NCBI GenBank assembly: GCA_964345835.1
Contig: CAYFSL010000020.1
Span: 1 to 15,888, forward strand
DNA from: JAAYEL01 sp964345835
Lineage (GTDB): Bacteria > Bacillota > Clostridia > Tissierellales > Peptoniphilaceae
Length of the DNA: 15,888 nt
Direction of reading: 5' to 3'
The notes under the pieces: generated by a model
The model's database searches: none
What the model was told of the DNA's origin: nothing
The model's input: only the letters and a program-made list of their open reading frames with translations
In this document: piece by piece, positions 6,560 through 14,777 of the stretch
How the letters are laid out: the number at the start of each line of letters is the position of its first letter
Numbering within the stretch: the stretch's first letter is position 1
Translations under genes and position numbers: made by a program

Positions 6560-7931
6560 GAATGCCCGAATAGTCACAAGTGGTAATGATACAAAGCTAG
6601 TTAATATATTCATTGAAAATGGTTTGATAGAAAAGATTGAAGATATAAAAGAGACTGGGGGGAATAAAGCCTCTAAAGACCTTAGTGCCAATAAAGATTT
6701 TAGTAGGTTAGATGGCTATGAAGGCTTGGACAAAGACTTGACTAACCAGGCAAAGGGACAAGGGGTTAGGATCTATGATGCTCAAGGTATGATTACCCTA
6801 GCAGGGGGGATAGATGTCCATGTCCACCTTAGGGAGCCAGGCTTTGAAGAAAAAGAAACCATAAGAACTGGTACCAGGGCAGCCCTTAGGGGAGGTTATA
6901 CTACTCTAATGCCTATGCCTAATCTAAATCCCCATCCAGACTGCCTTGAGGCTATAGAAAAATACATGGATATCATAAAGAAAGATGCCCTTGTCAATGT
7001 CTACCCTACAGCCTGTATTACAAGAAAATCCTTGGGTAGAGAGCTAGTAGACATGAAAACTATAAAGGAAAAATTTGGAATAAAAGCCTTTACAGATGAT
7101 GGAGTGGGGGTAGCATCCGAGGAAATGATGAGAAGGGCCATGGAAGAGGCCAAGAAAAATGACTCTATCATAGTTGCCCACACTGAAGATATGTCCTATA
7201 GAAAGTCTAACTCTTCTGTCCATGAGGGGGAAAATGCAAAAAAACATGGCTGGGTAGGAATCCCGAGTGAGACCGAATACAAGCAGGTGGAAAGAGACCT
7301 GGAGCTTGCTAGAAAAACCGGGGCAAAATACCACATCTGCCACATGAGTGCCAAGGAGAGTGTGGAGGCTTTAAGAAGGTATAAAAAGTTGGGGGCTGAT
7401 GTATCGGGAGAGGTAACCTGCCACCATCTTATGCTGACAGAAGACCAGGTAATAGATACCAATTATAAGATGAACCCACCTTTAAGGACTGAAGAAGATA
7501 GACAAGCCCTTATCGAAGGTCTTCTAGATGGGACTATAGACTGTATAGCTAACGACCATGCACCCCACACAGAGGAAGAAAAAAAGAGGGAGATGGCAAG
7601 GGCCCCCTTTGGTATAGTTGGGATTGAAACTGCCATTCCTTTAATATATACAAATTTTGTCAAGGCTGGAATATTTACCCTGGAAGAATTTCAAAAGTTT
7701 ATTTCAGAAAATCCTGCCAAAAGGTTTAACTATACTAACAAGGGAAAGATTCAGCCGGGCTATGATGCCGACATAATCATCCTTTCTGAAGAAGAGAAAA
7801 CCATTAGAAAGGAAGACTTCCTATCCAAGGGGACCAACACCCCTTTTGAAGGCTATAAGTGCAAGGGATATCCAGCCTACACCTTTGTAGGAGGGGTATG
7901 CAAGTATGAGAAAGGACAAATTCATGAGTAA
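6543..7931 (+). CDS. pyrC: Dihydroorotase (class I), with an extra N-terminal loop
   Basis: Cyclises carbamoyl-aspartate to dihydroorotate. The metal-binding set is complete: HVHLR (H93, H95), FTDDG (about 183-187), AHTED (H213), HICHMS (H267) and NDHAPH (D338). I chose the TTG at 6543 because MKTIIKNARIV matches the usual dihydroorotase N-terminus and GGTGA (6533-6537) lies 5 nt upstream. GTG 6534 and TTG 6531 are in-frame alternatives, 3-4 codons longer. The start lies inside pyrB (17-nt overlap), indicating translational coupling. At 462 residues it is about 35 longer than Bacillus PyrC. The excess is a polar Lys/Asp/Asn-rich stretch at about residues 38-74, inserted before the first metal motif (HVHLR), where relatives have a short loop. 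Confidence 0.94.
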   Translation: MKTIIKNARIVTSGNDTKLVNIFIENGLIEKIEDIKETGGNKASKDLSANKDFSRLDGYEGLDKDLTNQAKGQGVRIYDAQGMITLAGGIDVHVHLREPGFEEKETIRTGTRAALRGGYTTLMPMPNLNPHPDCLEAIEKYMDIIKKDALVNVYPTACITRKSLGRELVDMKTIKEKFGIKAFTDDGVGVASEEMMRRAMEEAKKNDSIIVAHTEDMSYRKSNSSVHEGENAKKHGWVGIPSETEYKQVERDLELARKTGAKYHICHMSAKESVEALRRYKKLGADVSGEVTCHHLMLTEDQVIDTNYKMNPPLRTEEDRQALIEGLLDGTIDCIANDHAPHTEEEKKREMARAPFGIVGIETAIPLIYTNFVKAGIFTLEEFQKFISENPAKRFNYTNKGKIQPGYDADIIILSEEEKTIRKEDFLSKGTNTPFEGYKCKGYPAYTFVGGVCKYEKGQIHE

Positions 7932-9015
7932 AAGATACCTGCTTTTAGAAGATGGGACCTACTTCGAAGGAAGGGCCTTAGGGTCTGATAAATTCAAAAT
8001 AGGGGACCTGGTTTTTAATACCAGCATGTCAGGCTACCAGGATATATTAAAAGATACAGCCTATTCAGGCCAAGTCATTGTTATGACCTACCCTATGGTA
8101 GGAAACTACGGGATAAATAGGGATGGCTTTGATTCAGTTATCCCATCAATTTATGGCCTTGTTATAGGGGAGCATTGTGAGGAACCAAGTAACTTTAGGT
8201 GCCAGATGACCCTAGATGACTTTCTTAAACTAAGGGGTATCCCCGCTATAAGGGACCTTGATACGAGAATGGTTGTCAGATACATAAGGAAAAATGGAAT
8301 CATGAAGGCTACTCTGACTGAAAGCCTAGACGAGCTGGAAGGTCAACTTCAAAGACTGAAAGACTCACAAGAAGAGGGAAATCTCGTAGAGGAAGTATCT
8401 ATAACTAAACCCTTCCATATACCTGCCAGTGGAAAGAGGCTAGCCCTGATAGACTTTGGGTCAATTAATGAAATTATAAGGCAGCTAATAGGGATGAAGT
8501 TAGACATTACAGTCCTTCCCTATACCACTACTGCAAAAGAGATAGAGTCTCTCCATGTCGATGGGATAATCCTTTCAAATGGGCCAGGGAACCCTTCAAA
8601 GCTTAAAGACCAGATAGCCTGTATCAAATCCTTACTAGGCCACTATCCAATCCTGGGAATAGGGTTAGGTCACCAGGTCCTTGCCCTGGCTTGTGGTGCA
8701 AGGGTTGACAAATTGAGACTGGGCCATAGGGGGGCAAATTACCCGATAAAGAATTTAGAAACTGGGAAAATAGAAATTCACACGACAAATAATAGCTATA
8801 CAGTAGTTGTAGATAGCCTTAAAGATTCAGGCCTTGCGATGACCTACCAGGGCCATGACGGGACCTGTGAGGGGCTGGTGGATGAAAAAAGAAAGCTTCT
8901 TTCTATCCAATTTTGCCTGGATTCATCACTAAATGAAGCCAGGGAAGGAGATATTTTCCAGAGATTTTATTCCATGCTTGAAATGAGAAATCATAAAGAT
9001 GGAAGCGATAAGTAA
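7924..9015 (+). CDS. carA: Carbamoyl phosphate synthetase small subunit with a degenerate glutaminase site
   Basis: Normally hydrolyses glutamine and passes ammonia to CarB. The start at 7924 fits: MSKRYLLLEDG aligns with known CarA N-termini and AAAGGA (7911-7916) lies 7 nt upstream. An upstream in-frame ATG at 7906 would add six residues. The resulting 363 residues are family-typical. The N-terminal domain is well kept (FNTSMSGYQDIL, YPMVGNYGINRDGF). The C-terminal class I amidotransferase domain is recognisable (LSNGPGNP, GLGHQ), but the catalytic residues are gone. The nucleophile motif GICLGHQ reads GIGLGHQ (G247). The motif HPE reads CLD (C331, D333). The glutamine-binding QNHG reads TNNS (288-291). 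The frame is intact, so this is not a pseudogene. I infer a structural subunit of an ammonia-using synthetase. It overlaps pyrC by 8 nt. Confidence 0.93.
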   Translation: MSKRYLLLEDGTYFEGRALGSDKFKIGDLVFNTSMSGYQDILKDTAYSGQVIVMTYPMVGNYGINRDGFDSVIPSIYGLVIGEHCEEPSNFRCQMTLDDFLKLRGIPAIRDLDTRMVVRYIRKNGIMKATLTESLDELEGQLQRLKDSQEEGNLVEEVSITKPFHIPASGKRLALIDFGSINEIIRQLIGMKLDITVLPYTTTAKEIESLHVDGIILSNGPGNPSKLKDQIACIKSLLGHYPILGIGLGHQVLALACGARVDKLRLGHRGANYPIKNLETGKIEIHTTNNSYTVVVDSLKDSGLAMTYQGHDGTCEGLVDEKRKLLSIQFCLDSSLNEAREGDIFQRFYSMLEMRNHKDGSDK

Positions 9016-9025
9016 GGAGGGGGAA

Positions 9026-12000
9026 ATGGCAAAAAGACAAGATATTAAGAAGATAATGGTAATAGGGTCTGGGCCCATTATTATAGGGCAGGCAGCCGAG
9101 TTTGACTATTCGGGAAGCCAGGCCTGTCAATCCTTAAGAGAAGAAGGCTATGAGGTCGTCCTTATTAACTCTAACCCTGCCACAATAATGACCGATAGGG
9201 AGATTGCGGATAAGGTCTATATAGAACCCCTTACTTTAGAATTTGCATCCAGAATAATCCAAAAGGAAAGGCCTGATGCTATCCTTGGAACCTTTGGGGG
9301 TCAGACTGGCCTTAACCTAGTTGTTGAGCTTGCAGAAAGCAAAATCTTGGAAAGAAATAATATTGAGATTTTGGGTACCAGCCTAGAAGCCATAGAAAAG
9401 GCGGAAGATAGGGAGAAGTTTAAGGAACTTATGATGGAACTTGGAGAGCCGGTTCCAGATTCTCTGACAGTTAACAATGTTGAAGATGCCCTAGCATTTT
9501 CCGAGAAAATCGGCTTTCCTCTTGTTATTAGGCCAGCCTTTACCCTGGGAGGGACTGGAGGAGGCTTTGCTAAAAACAAGGAGCAACTGATAGACATTAC
9601 CACAAATGGCTTGAAACTTTCTCCTATGCACCAATGCCTAATTGAAAAATCTATAGCTGGCTTTAAGGAGATAGAATTTGAAATAATGAGGGATGAAAGT
9701 GACAACGCCATAGCAATTTGCTCCATGGAAAATGTAGACCCGGTTGGGATCCACACAGGCGATAGCCTTGTAGTTGCCCCAGCCCAAACCCTTAGCAACC
9801 AGGAAGTTCAGATGCTTTCAAAGGCTTCAAAAAGGATAGTAAGAGCCCTTGAAATATGCGGAGGCTGTAATGTCCAATTGGCCCTAGACCCCAACTCCTA
9901 CCAATATTATGTAATTGAGGTAAACCCTAGGGTATCAAGGTCTTCAGCCCTAGCTTCAAAGGCTACAGGCTACCCAATTGCAAAGATTGCGGCAAAGACT
10001 GCGGTAGGACTTAAGTTAGAGGAGATAATAAATCCAGTTACAAAAAATAGCTATGCCTCATTTGAGCCAAGCATCGACTACATCGTAACTAAGATGGCGA
10101 GATTTCCCTTTGATAAATTCGACTCTGCCGACAGGAGACTTGGCACCCAGATGAAGGCGACAGGGGAAGTTATGGCAATAGGTAGGAATTTTGAAGAATC
10201 CTTCATGAAGGCGATAAGGTCAATTGAAATGAAGCTTGACCACATAGAGATGAAGGGACTACCTGATACCATTGAAGGACTGATGGATAGGGTGGACTTT
10301 AGAGATGACACCAGGATATTTGCTATCGCCCAGCTTTTAAGAGAGGGACAAGACCTAGAAACCATTTATAAGGAAACAAAGATAGATAGGTTCTTCCTAA
10401 ATAAAATCCTTCATATTATTAGACTAGAAGAAAAGTTAAAAGATAATAAAAACGACCTTGATGTTTTGAGGGAGGTTAAAAAATATGGATTTTCCGACAG
10501 CTATATAGCCAGGACCTGGGGGATGTCTCAAGGAGAGGTCTACGACTTGAGGAGGGACAACAAAATAATACCAGTTTACAAGATGGTTGACACCTGTGCG
10601 GGGGAATTTGAATCGGATACCCCATATTTTTACTCTACCTATGCTGTGGAAAATGAGAGCAAGAGATCTTCAAATAAGAAGGTTTTAGTCCTTGGCTCAG
10701 GCCCTATAAGGATAGGCCAGGGGGTTGAATTTGACTATGCTACAGTCCACTGTGTAAAAACCTTGAGAAAGATTGGCTATGAGGCAATCGTAATAAATAA
10801 CAACCCAGAAACAGTATCAACGGACTTTTCAATAAGTGACAAGCTTTACTTTGAACCCCTTACCCTAGAAGATGTAATGCATGTTATAGACCTTGAAGAC
10901 CCCCTAGGGGTAATAGTCCAATTTGGGGGACAAACAGCCATCAACCTTGCCCAAGGCTTAGTTGATAGGGGGGTCAAAATCCTAGGAACGTCTCTAGATA
11001 ATATTGACAGGGCAGAAGATAGGGACAGATTCGAAAGCATGTTAAATAGCCTAGAAATTGACCAGCCAAGAGGGATGACGGCCTTTACGGTTGAAAGGGC
11101 CCTAGAGATTGCCAGGGAGATTTCCTACCCTGTCCTTGTGAGACCATCCTATGTCCTAGGAGGTAGGGCCATGGAGATAGTCCACTCAGATGAAGACTTA
11201 AGGGTCTATATGGAAAATGCTATAAAAGAAATCACCCATGATTCCCCTATCCTGGTAGATAAATACCTGGTTGGAAGGGAAGTGGAGATAGATGCCATAT
11301 CGGATGGGACAGATGTTTATATTCCCGGAATAATGGAGCATATAGAAAGGGCGGGGGTCCACTCTGGTGACTCTTTCTCAGTGTATCCACCCCAAAACCT
11401 TAGCCAGGAGGTTAAGGACAAGATAGTTGACTATACGAGAAAAATAGGTAGAAACTTTGACTTTATTGGCCTTTTTAATATTCAATTCATAGTTGATAGG
11501 GAGGATAGGGTCTATGTCCTAGAAGTAAATCCAAGATCCAGTAGGACCGTCCCATTTTTATCTAAGGTGACCAATATACCAATGGTTGAACTGGCTACTA
11601 AGGCTGTCATGGGGAAGAAGCTTAAGGACCAGGGATATCCATCAGGGATAGGACAAGAGCCTAAGAGGATTCACGTAAAGGCCCCAGTATTTTCCTTTGC
11701 CAAGTTGAGGTCAGTAGACCCAAGTCTTGGACCAGAAATGAAGTCTACGGGCGAGGTCCTAGGATCCGATGTGACCCTGGAAAAGGCCATCTACAAGGCC
11801 ATGGTAGCTAGCGGTATCAAGATCCCCCTATATGGGTCAATCTTGATTACAGTAGCAGACCAGGATAAGAAGGAGGCCTTAGAGATAGCTAAGAGATTTG
11901 AAAAAATAGGCTATAGGATATACTCAACCAGGGGAACAGCTGAATACCTACGAAAGGCTGGAGTCTATGCTACGGAAGTTGAGAAGGTAAATGACGAAGA

Positions 12001-12226
12001 GGGACCTTCTCCTGATACGGTTGTAGATGTAATAATGAAAGGAAAGGTAAACTATGTTGTTAACACCCTTTCTGCTAGCCACTCATCAGCCAAGGACGGT
12101 TTCTTAATAAGGAGGTTTGCAGCGGAAAATGGAATCCCTTGCTTTACCTCCCTTGATACCTGCCTTGCCATCCTAAAAGTTATAGAGTCTCAAGCCTTTA
12201 GCCTGGCTAGTTTAGATGAAGAATAG
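9026..12226 (+). CDS. carB: Carbamoyl phosphate synthetase large subunit
   Basis: Makes carbamoyl phosphate from bicarbonate, ammonia and two ATP. The 1066 residues have the complete duplicated layout. The first half has GSGPIIIGQAAEFDYSG (14-30), the LGGTGGG loop (174-180) and EVNPRVSRSSALASKATG (298-315). A central oligomerisation domain spans about 400-545. The second half has GSGPIRIGQ (557-565), LGGRAME (711-717) and EVNPRSSRTVP (833-843). A C-terminal MGS-like allosteric domain (about 932-1055) keeps the STRGT and VVNTLS elements that bind UMP/IMP in relatives. I chose ATG 9026 because AGGAGG (9015-9020) sits 5 nt upstream and MAKRQDIKKIMVIGSGP fits the family; ATG 8999 would overlap carA. 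Both ATP-grasp units look active, in contrast to its CarA partner. It starts 10 nt after carA. Confidence 0.97.
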   Translation: MAKRQDIKKIMVIGSGPIIIGQAAEFDYSGSQACQSLREEGYEVVLINSNPATIMTDREIADKVYIEPLTLEFASRIIQKERPDAILGTFGGQTGLNLVVELAESKILERNNIEILGTSLEAIEKAEDREKFKELMMELGEPVPDSLTVNNVEDALAFSEKIGFPLVIRPAFTLGGTGGGFAKNKEQLIDITTNGLKLSPMHQCLIEKSIAGFKEIEFEIMRDESDNAIAICSMENVDPVGIHTGDSLVVAPAQTLSNQEVQMLSKASKRIVRALEICGGCNVQLALDPNSYQYYVIEVNPRVSRSSALASKATGYPIAKIAAKTAVGLKLEEIINPVTKNSYASFEPSIDYIVTKMARFPFDKFDSADRRLGTQMKATGEVMAIGRNFEESFMKAIRSIEMKLDHIEMKGLPDTIEGLMDRVDFRDDTRIFAIAQLLREGQDLETIYKETKIDRFFLNKILHIIRLEEKLKDNKNDLDVLREVKKYGFSDSYIARTWGMSQGEVYDLRRDNKIIPVYKMVDTCAGEFESDTPYFYSTYAVENESKRSSNKKVLVLGSGPIRIGQGVEFDYATVHCVKTLRKIGYEAIVINNNPETVSTDFSISDKLYFEPLTLEDVMHVIDLEDPLGVIVQFGGQTAINLAQGLVDRGVKILGTSLDNIDRAEDRDRFESMLNSLEIDQPRGMTAFTVERALEIAREISYPVLVRPSYVLGGRAMEIVHSDEDLRVYMENAIKEITHDSPILVDKYLVGREVEIDAISDGTDVYIPGIMEHIERAGVHSGDSFSVYPPQNLSQEVKDKIVDYTRKIGRNFDFIGLFNIQFIVDREDRVYVLEVNPRSSRTVPFLSKVTNIPMVELATKAVMGKKLKDQGYPSGIGQEPKRIHVKAPVFSFAKLRSVDPSLGPEMKSTGEVLGSDVTLEKAIYKAMVASGIKIPLYGSILITVADQDKKEALEIAKRFEKIGYRIYSTRGTAEYLRKAGVYATEVEKVNDEEGPSPDTVVDVIMKGKVNYVVNTLSASHSSAKDGFLIRRFAAENGIPCFTSLDTCLAILKVIESQAFSLASLDEE

Positions 12227-12236
12227 GGGGAGAAAG

Positions 12237-12992
12237 ATGAAAAAGATTATTAAGGACCAGGCCCTTATCCTTGACCATAGGGAAATAGCTGACCAGGTCT
12301 TTAAGATGACCCTAAAGACCAAGCTTGCAGGATATGCTAAGCCAGGTCAATTTATAAATATTAAGCTAAGAGACCACAGCCTAAGAAGGCCGATTAGCCT
12401 TTCTTCAATAAATAAGGAAAATGATACCCTAGTCATTATATATAAGGTTATTGGCCAGGGGACAAGAGAGCTTTCCCAATATAAGGAAGGGGAAAGCCTA
12501 GATATTCTGGGACCTCTGGGGAGCTTTTTCCCAGTCCTTAAAGATAAGGAGCAGATCCTTTTAATAGGAGGGGGACTTGGCCTTCCTCCCCTATACCAGC
12601 TTGCCAAGGAATATGCCAGGCTTGGTAAGGAGGTTACCGCTATTTTGGGCTTTAGGTCCAAAAAAGATGTCTTCTTGAAAAAAGACTTTGAAGACCTGGG
12701 GGTAAGAACCCTTGTCGCAACTGATGATGGAAGCCTGGGTTTTAAAGGTAGCGCCCTAGACCTTGCTAGAACCCTTGACCAAAAGCCCTTTGTATATGCG
12801 GTAGGGCCAAAGGCCCTTTTGAGGGGGGTCCAAGAAGAATATAAGGAGGGCTATTTGTCCCTAGAAGAGAGGATGGCCTGCGGGGTTGGCCTTTGTATGG
12901 CCTGTGTCTGTAAAGATAAGACTAATCCCTATAAGCACTACAGGATATGTAAGGAAGGGCCAGTATTTAACTTGGGGAGGGTGGAAATATGA
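12237..12992 (+). CDS. pyrK: Dihydroorotate dehydrogenase electron-transfer subunit (FAD, 2Fe-2S)
   Basis: Passes electrons from dihydroorotate, via the FMN of PyrD, to NAD+. The 251 residues show the ferredoxin-reductase fold: the flavin-binding LRRPIS (49-54), then GGGLG (111-115) in the NAD-binding lobe. A C-terminal cluster has C215, C220, C223 and C238 in the C-x4-C-x2-C-x14-C pattern of the PyrK [2Fe-2S] site. I chose ATG 12237 with the G-rich SD at 12225-12232. ATG 12216 would overlap carB and adds seven residues not expected in the family. Its end overlaps pyrD by ATGA, matching the need for equal amounts of both subunits. Confidence 0.95.
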   Translation: MKKIIKDQALILDHREIADQVFKMTLKTKLAGYAKPGQFINIKLRDHSLRRPISLSSINKENDTLVIIYKVIGQGTRELSQYKEGESLDILGPLGSFFPVLKDKEQILLIGGGLGLPPLYQLAKEYARLGKEVTAILGFRSKKDVFLKKDFEDLGVRTLVATDDGSLGFKGSALDLARTLDQKPFVYAVGPKALLRGVQEEYKEGYLSLEERMACGVGLCMACVCKDKTNPYKHYRICKEGPVFNLGRVEI

Positions 12993-13906
12993 GAGATTTA
13001 TCGGTAGATTTACCAGGGCTTAAACTTAAAAACCCTATAATCCCTGCGTCTGGGACCTTTGGATTTGGGAGAGAGGCATCAAGGCTTTACGACCTCAATG
13101 TTTTGGGGGGGATAGCCATCAAGGCCTGTACCTTAGAAAAAAGGTTTGGAAACCCGACCCCCAGGGTCTGCGAGACCCCTTCAGGCATGCTAAATGCTAT
13201 AGGTCTTCAAAATCCTGGCGTAGATGTAATTATAAGGGATGAACTTTCCTGGCTTTCCCAATTTGATACGGAAATAATTGCAAATGTAGCAGGGGCTACT
13301 GAGGAAGAGTACATTGAAGTTATAAAAAAGCTTAACCAGGTGGATGTTGTTAAGGCTTATGAATTAAATATATCCTGCCCCAATGTAAAGCATGGGGGCC
13401 AGGCCCTGGGGACTAGACCCGACCTAGCCTATAAGATTACAAAAATGGCCAAAGAAGTGGCAACAAAGCCTGTCTATGTCAAGTTGTCCCCCAATGTAAC
13501 CAATATAGTTGAGATAGCCAAGGCTGTTGAAAAGGCAGGGGCAGATGGCCTAGTGATGATAAATACCCTGGTTGGGATGAGGATAGACCTTAGGGAGAAA
13601 AAACCAATTTTAGCTAACAAGACGGGGGGCTTAAGCGGACCAGCAGTCCTTCCAATAGCCTTAAATATGGTCTACCAGACTTATAAGGCAGTTAATATCC
13701 CAATCATAGGGGTAGGGGGTATACGGTCAGCGGAAGATGTAATTGAGTTTTTAATGGCTGGAGCAAGTGCGGTTGAAGTAGGAACTGCAAACCTAATAGA
13801 CCCCTTTGCCTGCCGTGATATAGTCTTAAGCCTAGATGAGACCCTAGGAAAATATGGCTTTAACTCAATCAAGGAGATAGTTGGCCTAGCCCATGATAGT
13901 AAATAA
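12989..13906 (+). CDS. pyrD: Dihydroorotate dehydrogenase, class 1B catalytic subunit
   Basis: Oxidises dihydroorotate to orotate using FMN. The 305 residues include GTFGFG (22-27), K45 in the GGIAIKA strand, and LNAIGLQNPG (68-77). The class 1 active-site cysteine is C130 in ELNISCPN. Late in the chain are the FMN-phosphate-binding motifs GVGGI and VEVGTAN. The cysteine (not serine) base and the pyrK gene directly upstream identify the NAD-dependent class 1B heterotetramer, which suits life without a quinone-linked respiratory chain. SD GGGAGG (12975-12980) lies within pyrK, 8 nt before the start. It is the last gene of the tightly packed block. Confidence 0.96.
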   Translation: MRDLSVDLPGLKLKNPIIPASGTFGFGREASRLYDLNVLGGIAIKACTLEKRFGNPTPRVCETPSGMLNAIGLQNPGVDVIIRDELSWLSQFDTEIIANVAGATEEEYIEVIKKLNQVDVVKAYELNISCPNVKHGGQALGTRPDLAYKITKMAKEVATKPVYVKLSPNVTNIVEIAKAVEKAGADGLVMINTLVGMRIDLREKKPILANKTGGLSGPAVLPIALNMVYQTYKAVNIPIIGVGGIRSAEDVIEFLMAGASAVEVGTANLIDPFACRDIVLSLDETLGKYGFNSIKEIVGLAHDSK

Positions 13907-14053
13907 AGGAAAAAAAGGAAAGTAATAAAGGTTTGCAAATTTAACCTATAGCTTTATTAATAATAGGCTTAGATAAATTTGTTTTACAGTAAAAAAGCTA
14001 CTAATTTTGCTTGAAAAGCTATATGTGCATTGTAAATATTAAAAGGAGTAATG
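13907..14053 (+). promoter_or_regulatory. 147-nt gap inside the pyr cluster, possible internal control region
   Basis: This is the only sizeable gap in the pyr cluster and is very A/T-rich. It contains AAAAGCTA twice (13993-14000, 14014-14021; 21 bp apart) and a distant 9-bp inverted pair TATAGCTTT (13947-13955) with AAAGCTATA (14015-14023). A weak CCTAT/ATAGG hairpin also occurs (13945-13949, 13963-13967). Promoter-like pieces exist (TTGCTT at 14007 with TGTAAA 18 bp on), but none is convincing. No terminator-like GC hairpin is seen, so read-through from pyrD is likely. SD AAGGAG is at 14043-14048. Confidence 0.3.
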
Positions 14054-14776
14054 ATGACAAAGACGATAGTTGCCCTAGATTTTTCCTCGGGCCACAAGGC
14101 CCTTGATTTTCTAGACCAATTCGACCAGGAAATCTATGTAAAATTAGGGATGGAAATTATATACTCAGAAGGTTTTGACCTTGTCGACCAGATAAAGAAA
14201 AGGGGACACAAAATCTTTTTAGACCTTAAATTACACGATATCCCCAACACCGTCTATTCAGCCATGAAGGTCCTAGCCCAAAAGGGGGTAGACATGGTCA
14301 ATGTCCACGCAGCCGGGGGAATAGATATGATGAAGGCTGCTATAAAAGGCTTGGAAGAGGGGGTTATTGAAGCTAGAAATAGAGGACTTGAAAGTAAGGA
14401 AAGACCCCTTTGTATAGCTGTTACCCAGCTGACATCAACTTCTCAAGAGATGATGAATGAAGAGCTTCTAATTAAGACAAGTGTAGAAGAGGCTGTCCTA
14501 ACCTATGCTCACAATGCTAAAAAGGCGGGCCTTGACGGGGTTGTTTGCTCAGTCCACGAGGTTGAAAAAATCCATGACCACTGTGGTGAAGAGTTTCTCA
14601 CTGTAACGCCAGGCATAAGACTAGAAGACGATAGCAAGGATGACCAAAAAAGGGTAGCAAGCCCTAGGCTTGCAAGAGAGATGGGGGCAGACTACATAGT
14701 TGTTGGAAGGTCGATTACTAGGGCAGATAACCCCCTAGGAAATTACGAGAAAATAGAAGAGATTTTGGAGGCCTAG
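14054..14776 (+). CDS. pyrF: Orotidine 5'-phosphate decarboxylase
   Basis: Converts OMP to UMP, the last step of the pathway. The 240 residues match the Bacillus-type enzyme. The catalytic array is intact: ALDFSS near the N-terminus, VKLG (K30), DLKLHD with D57, K59 and D62, then the phosphate-binding VTPGIR and VVGRSIT (R219). Two ATGs are adjacent (14051, 14054). I favour the second because the SD AAGGAG (14043-14048) is 5 nt from it and only 2 nt from the first; the difference is one methionine. It is separated from pyrD by the A/T-rich gap but lies 1 nt from pyrE, so pyrF-pyrE form a unit that may be read through from pyrD or have its own promoter. Confidence 0.95.
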   Translation: MTKTIVALDFSSGHKALDFLDQFDQEIYVKLGMEIIYSEGFDLVDQIKKRGHKIFLDLKLHDIPNTVYSAMKVLAQKGVDMVNVHAAGGIDMMKAAIKGLEEGVIEARNRGLESKERPLCIAVTQLTSTSQEMMNEELLIKTSVEEAVLTYAHNAKKAGLDGVVCSVHEVEKIHDHCGEEFLTVTPGIRLEDDSKDDQKRVASPRLAREMGADYIVVGRSITRADNPLGNYEKIEEILEA

Positions 14777-14777
14777 G

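Noticed and set aside
7906..7926. Upstream ATG 7906 as the carA start, helped by GGAGGGG 9 nt before it.
   Set aside because: The G-rich stretch is explained by conserved pyrC codons, the six extra residues have no counterpart in CarA, and ATG 7924 has its own well-spaced SD.
9301..9798. Long minus-strand open frame inside carB (165 codons) and similar antisense frames in other genes.
   Set aside because: They are shadows of strongly conserved plus-strand coding sequence, with serine-rich low-complexity translations and no SD.
5586..14029. TATGTGCA occurs both upstream of the pyrB -35 (5586-5593) and upstream of pyrF (14022-14029).
   Set aside because: One shared 8-mer between two A/T-rich regions of this size is expected by chance about half the time, and its placement relative to the genes differs.
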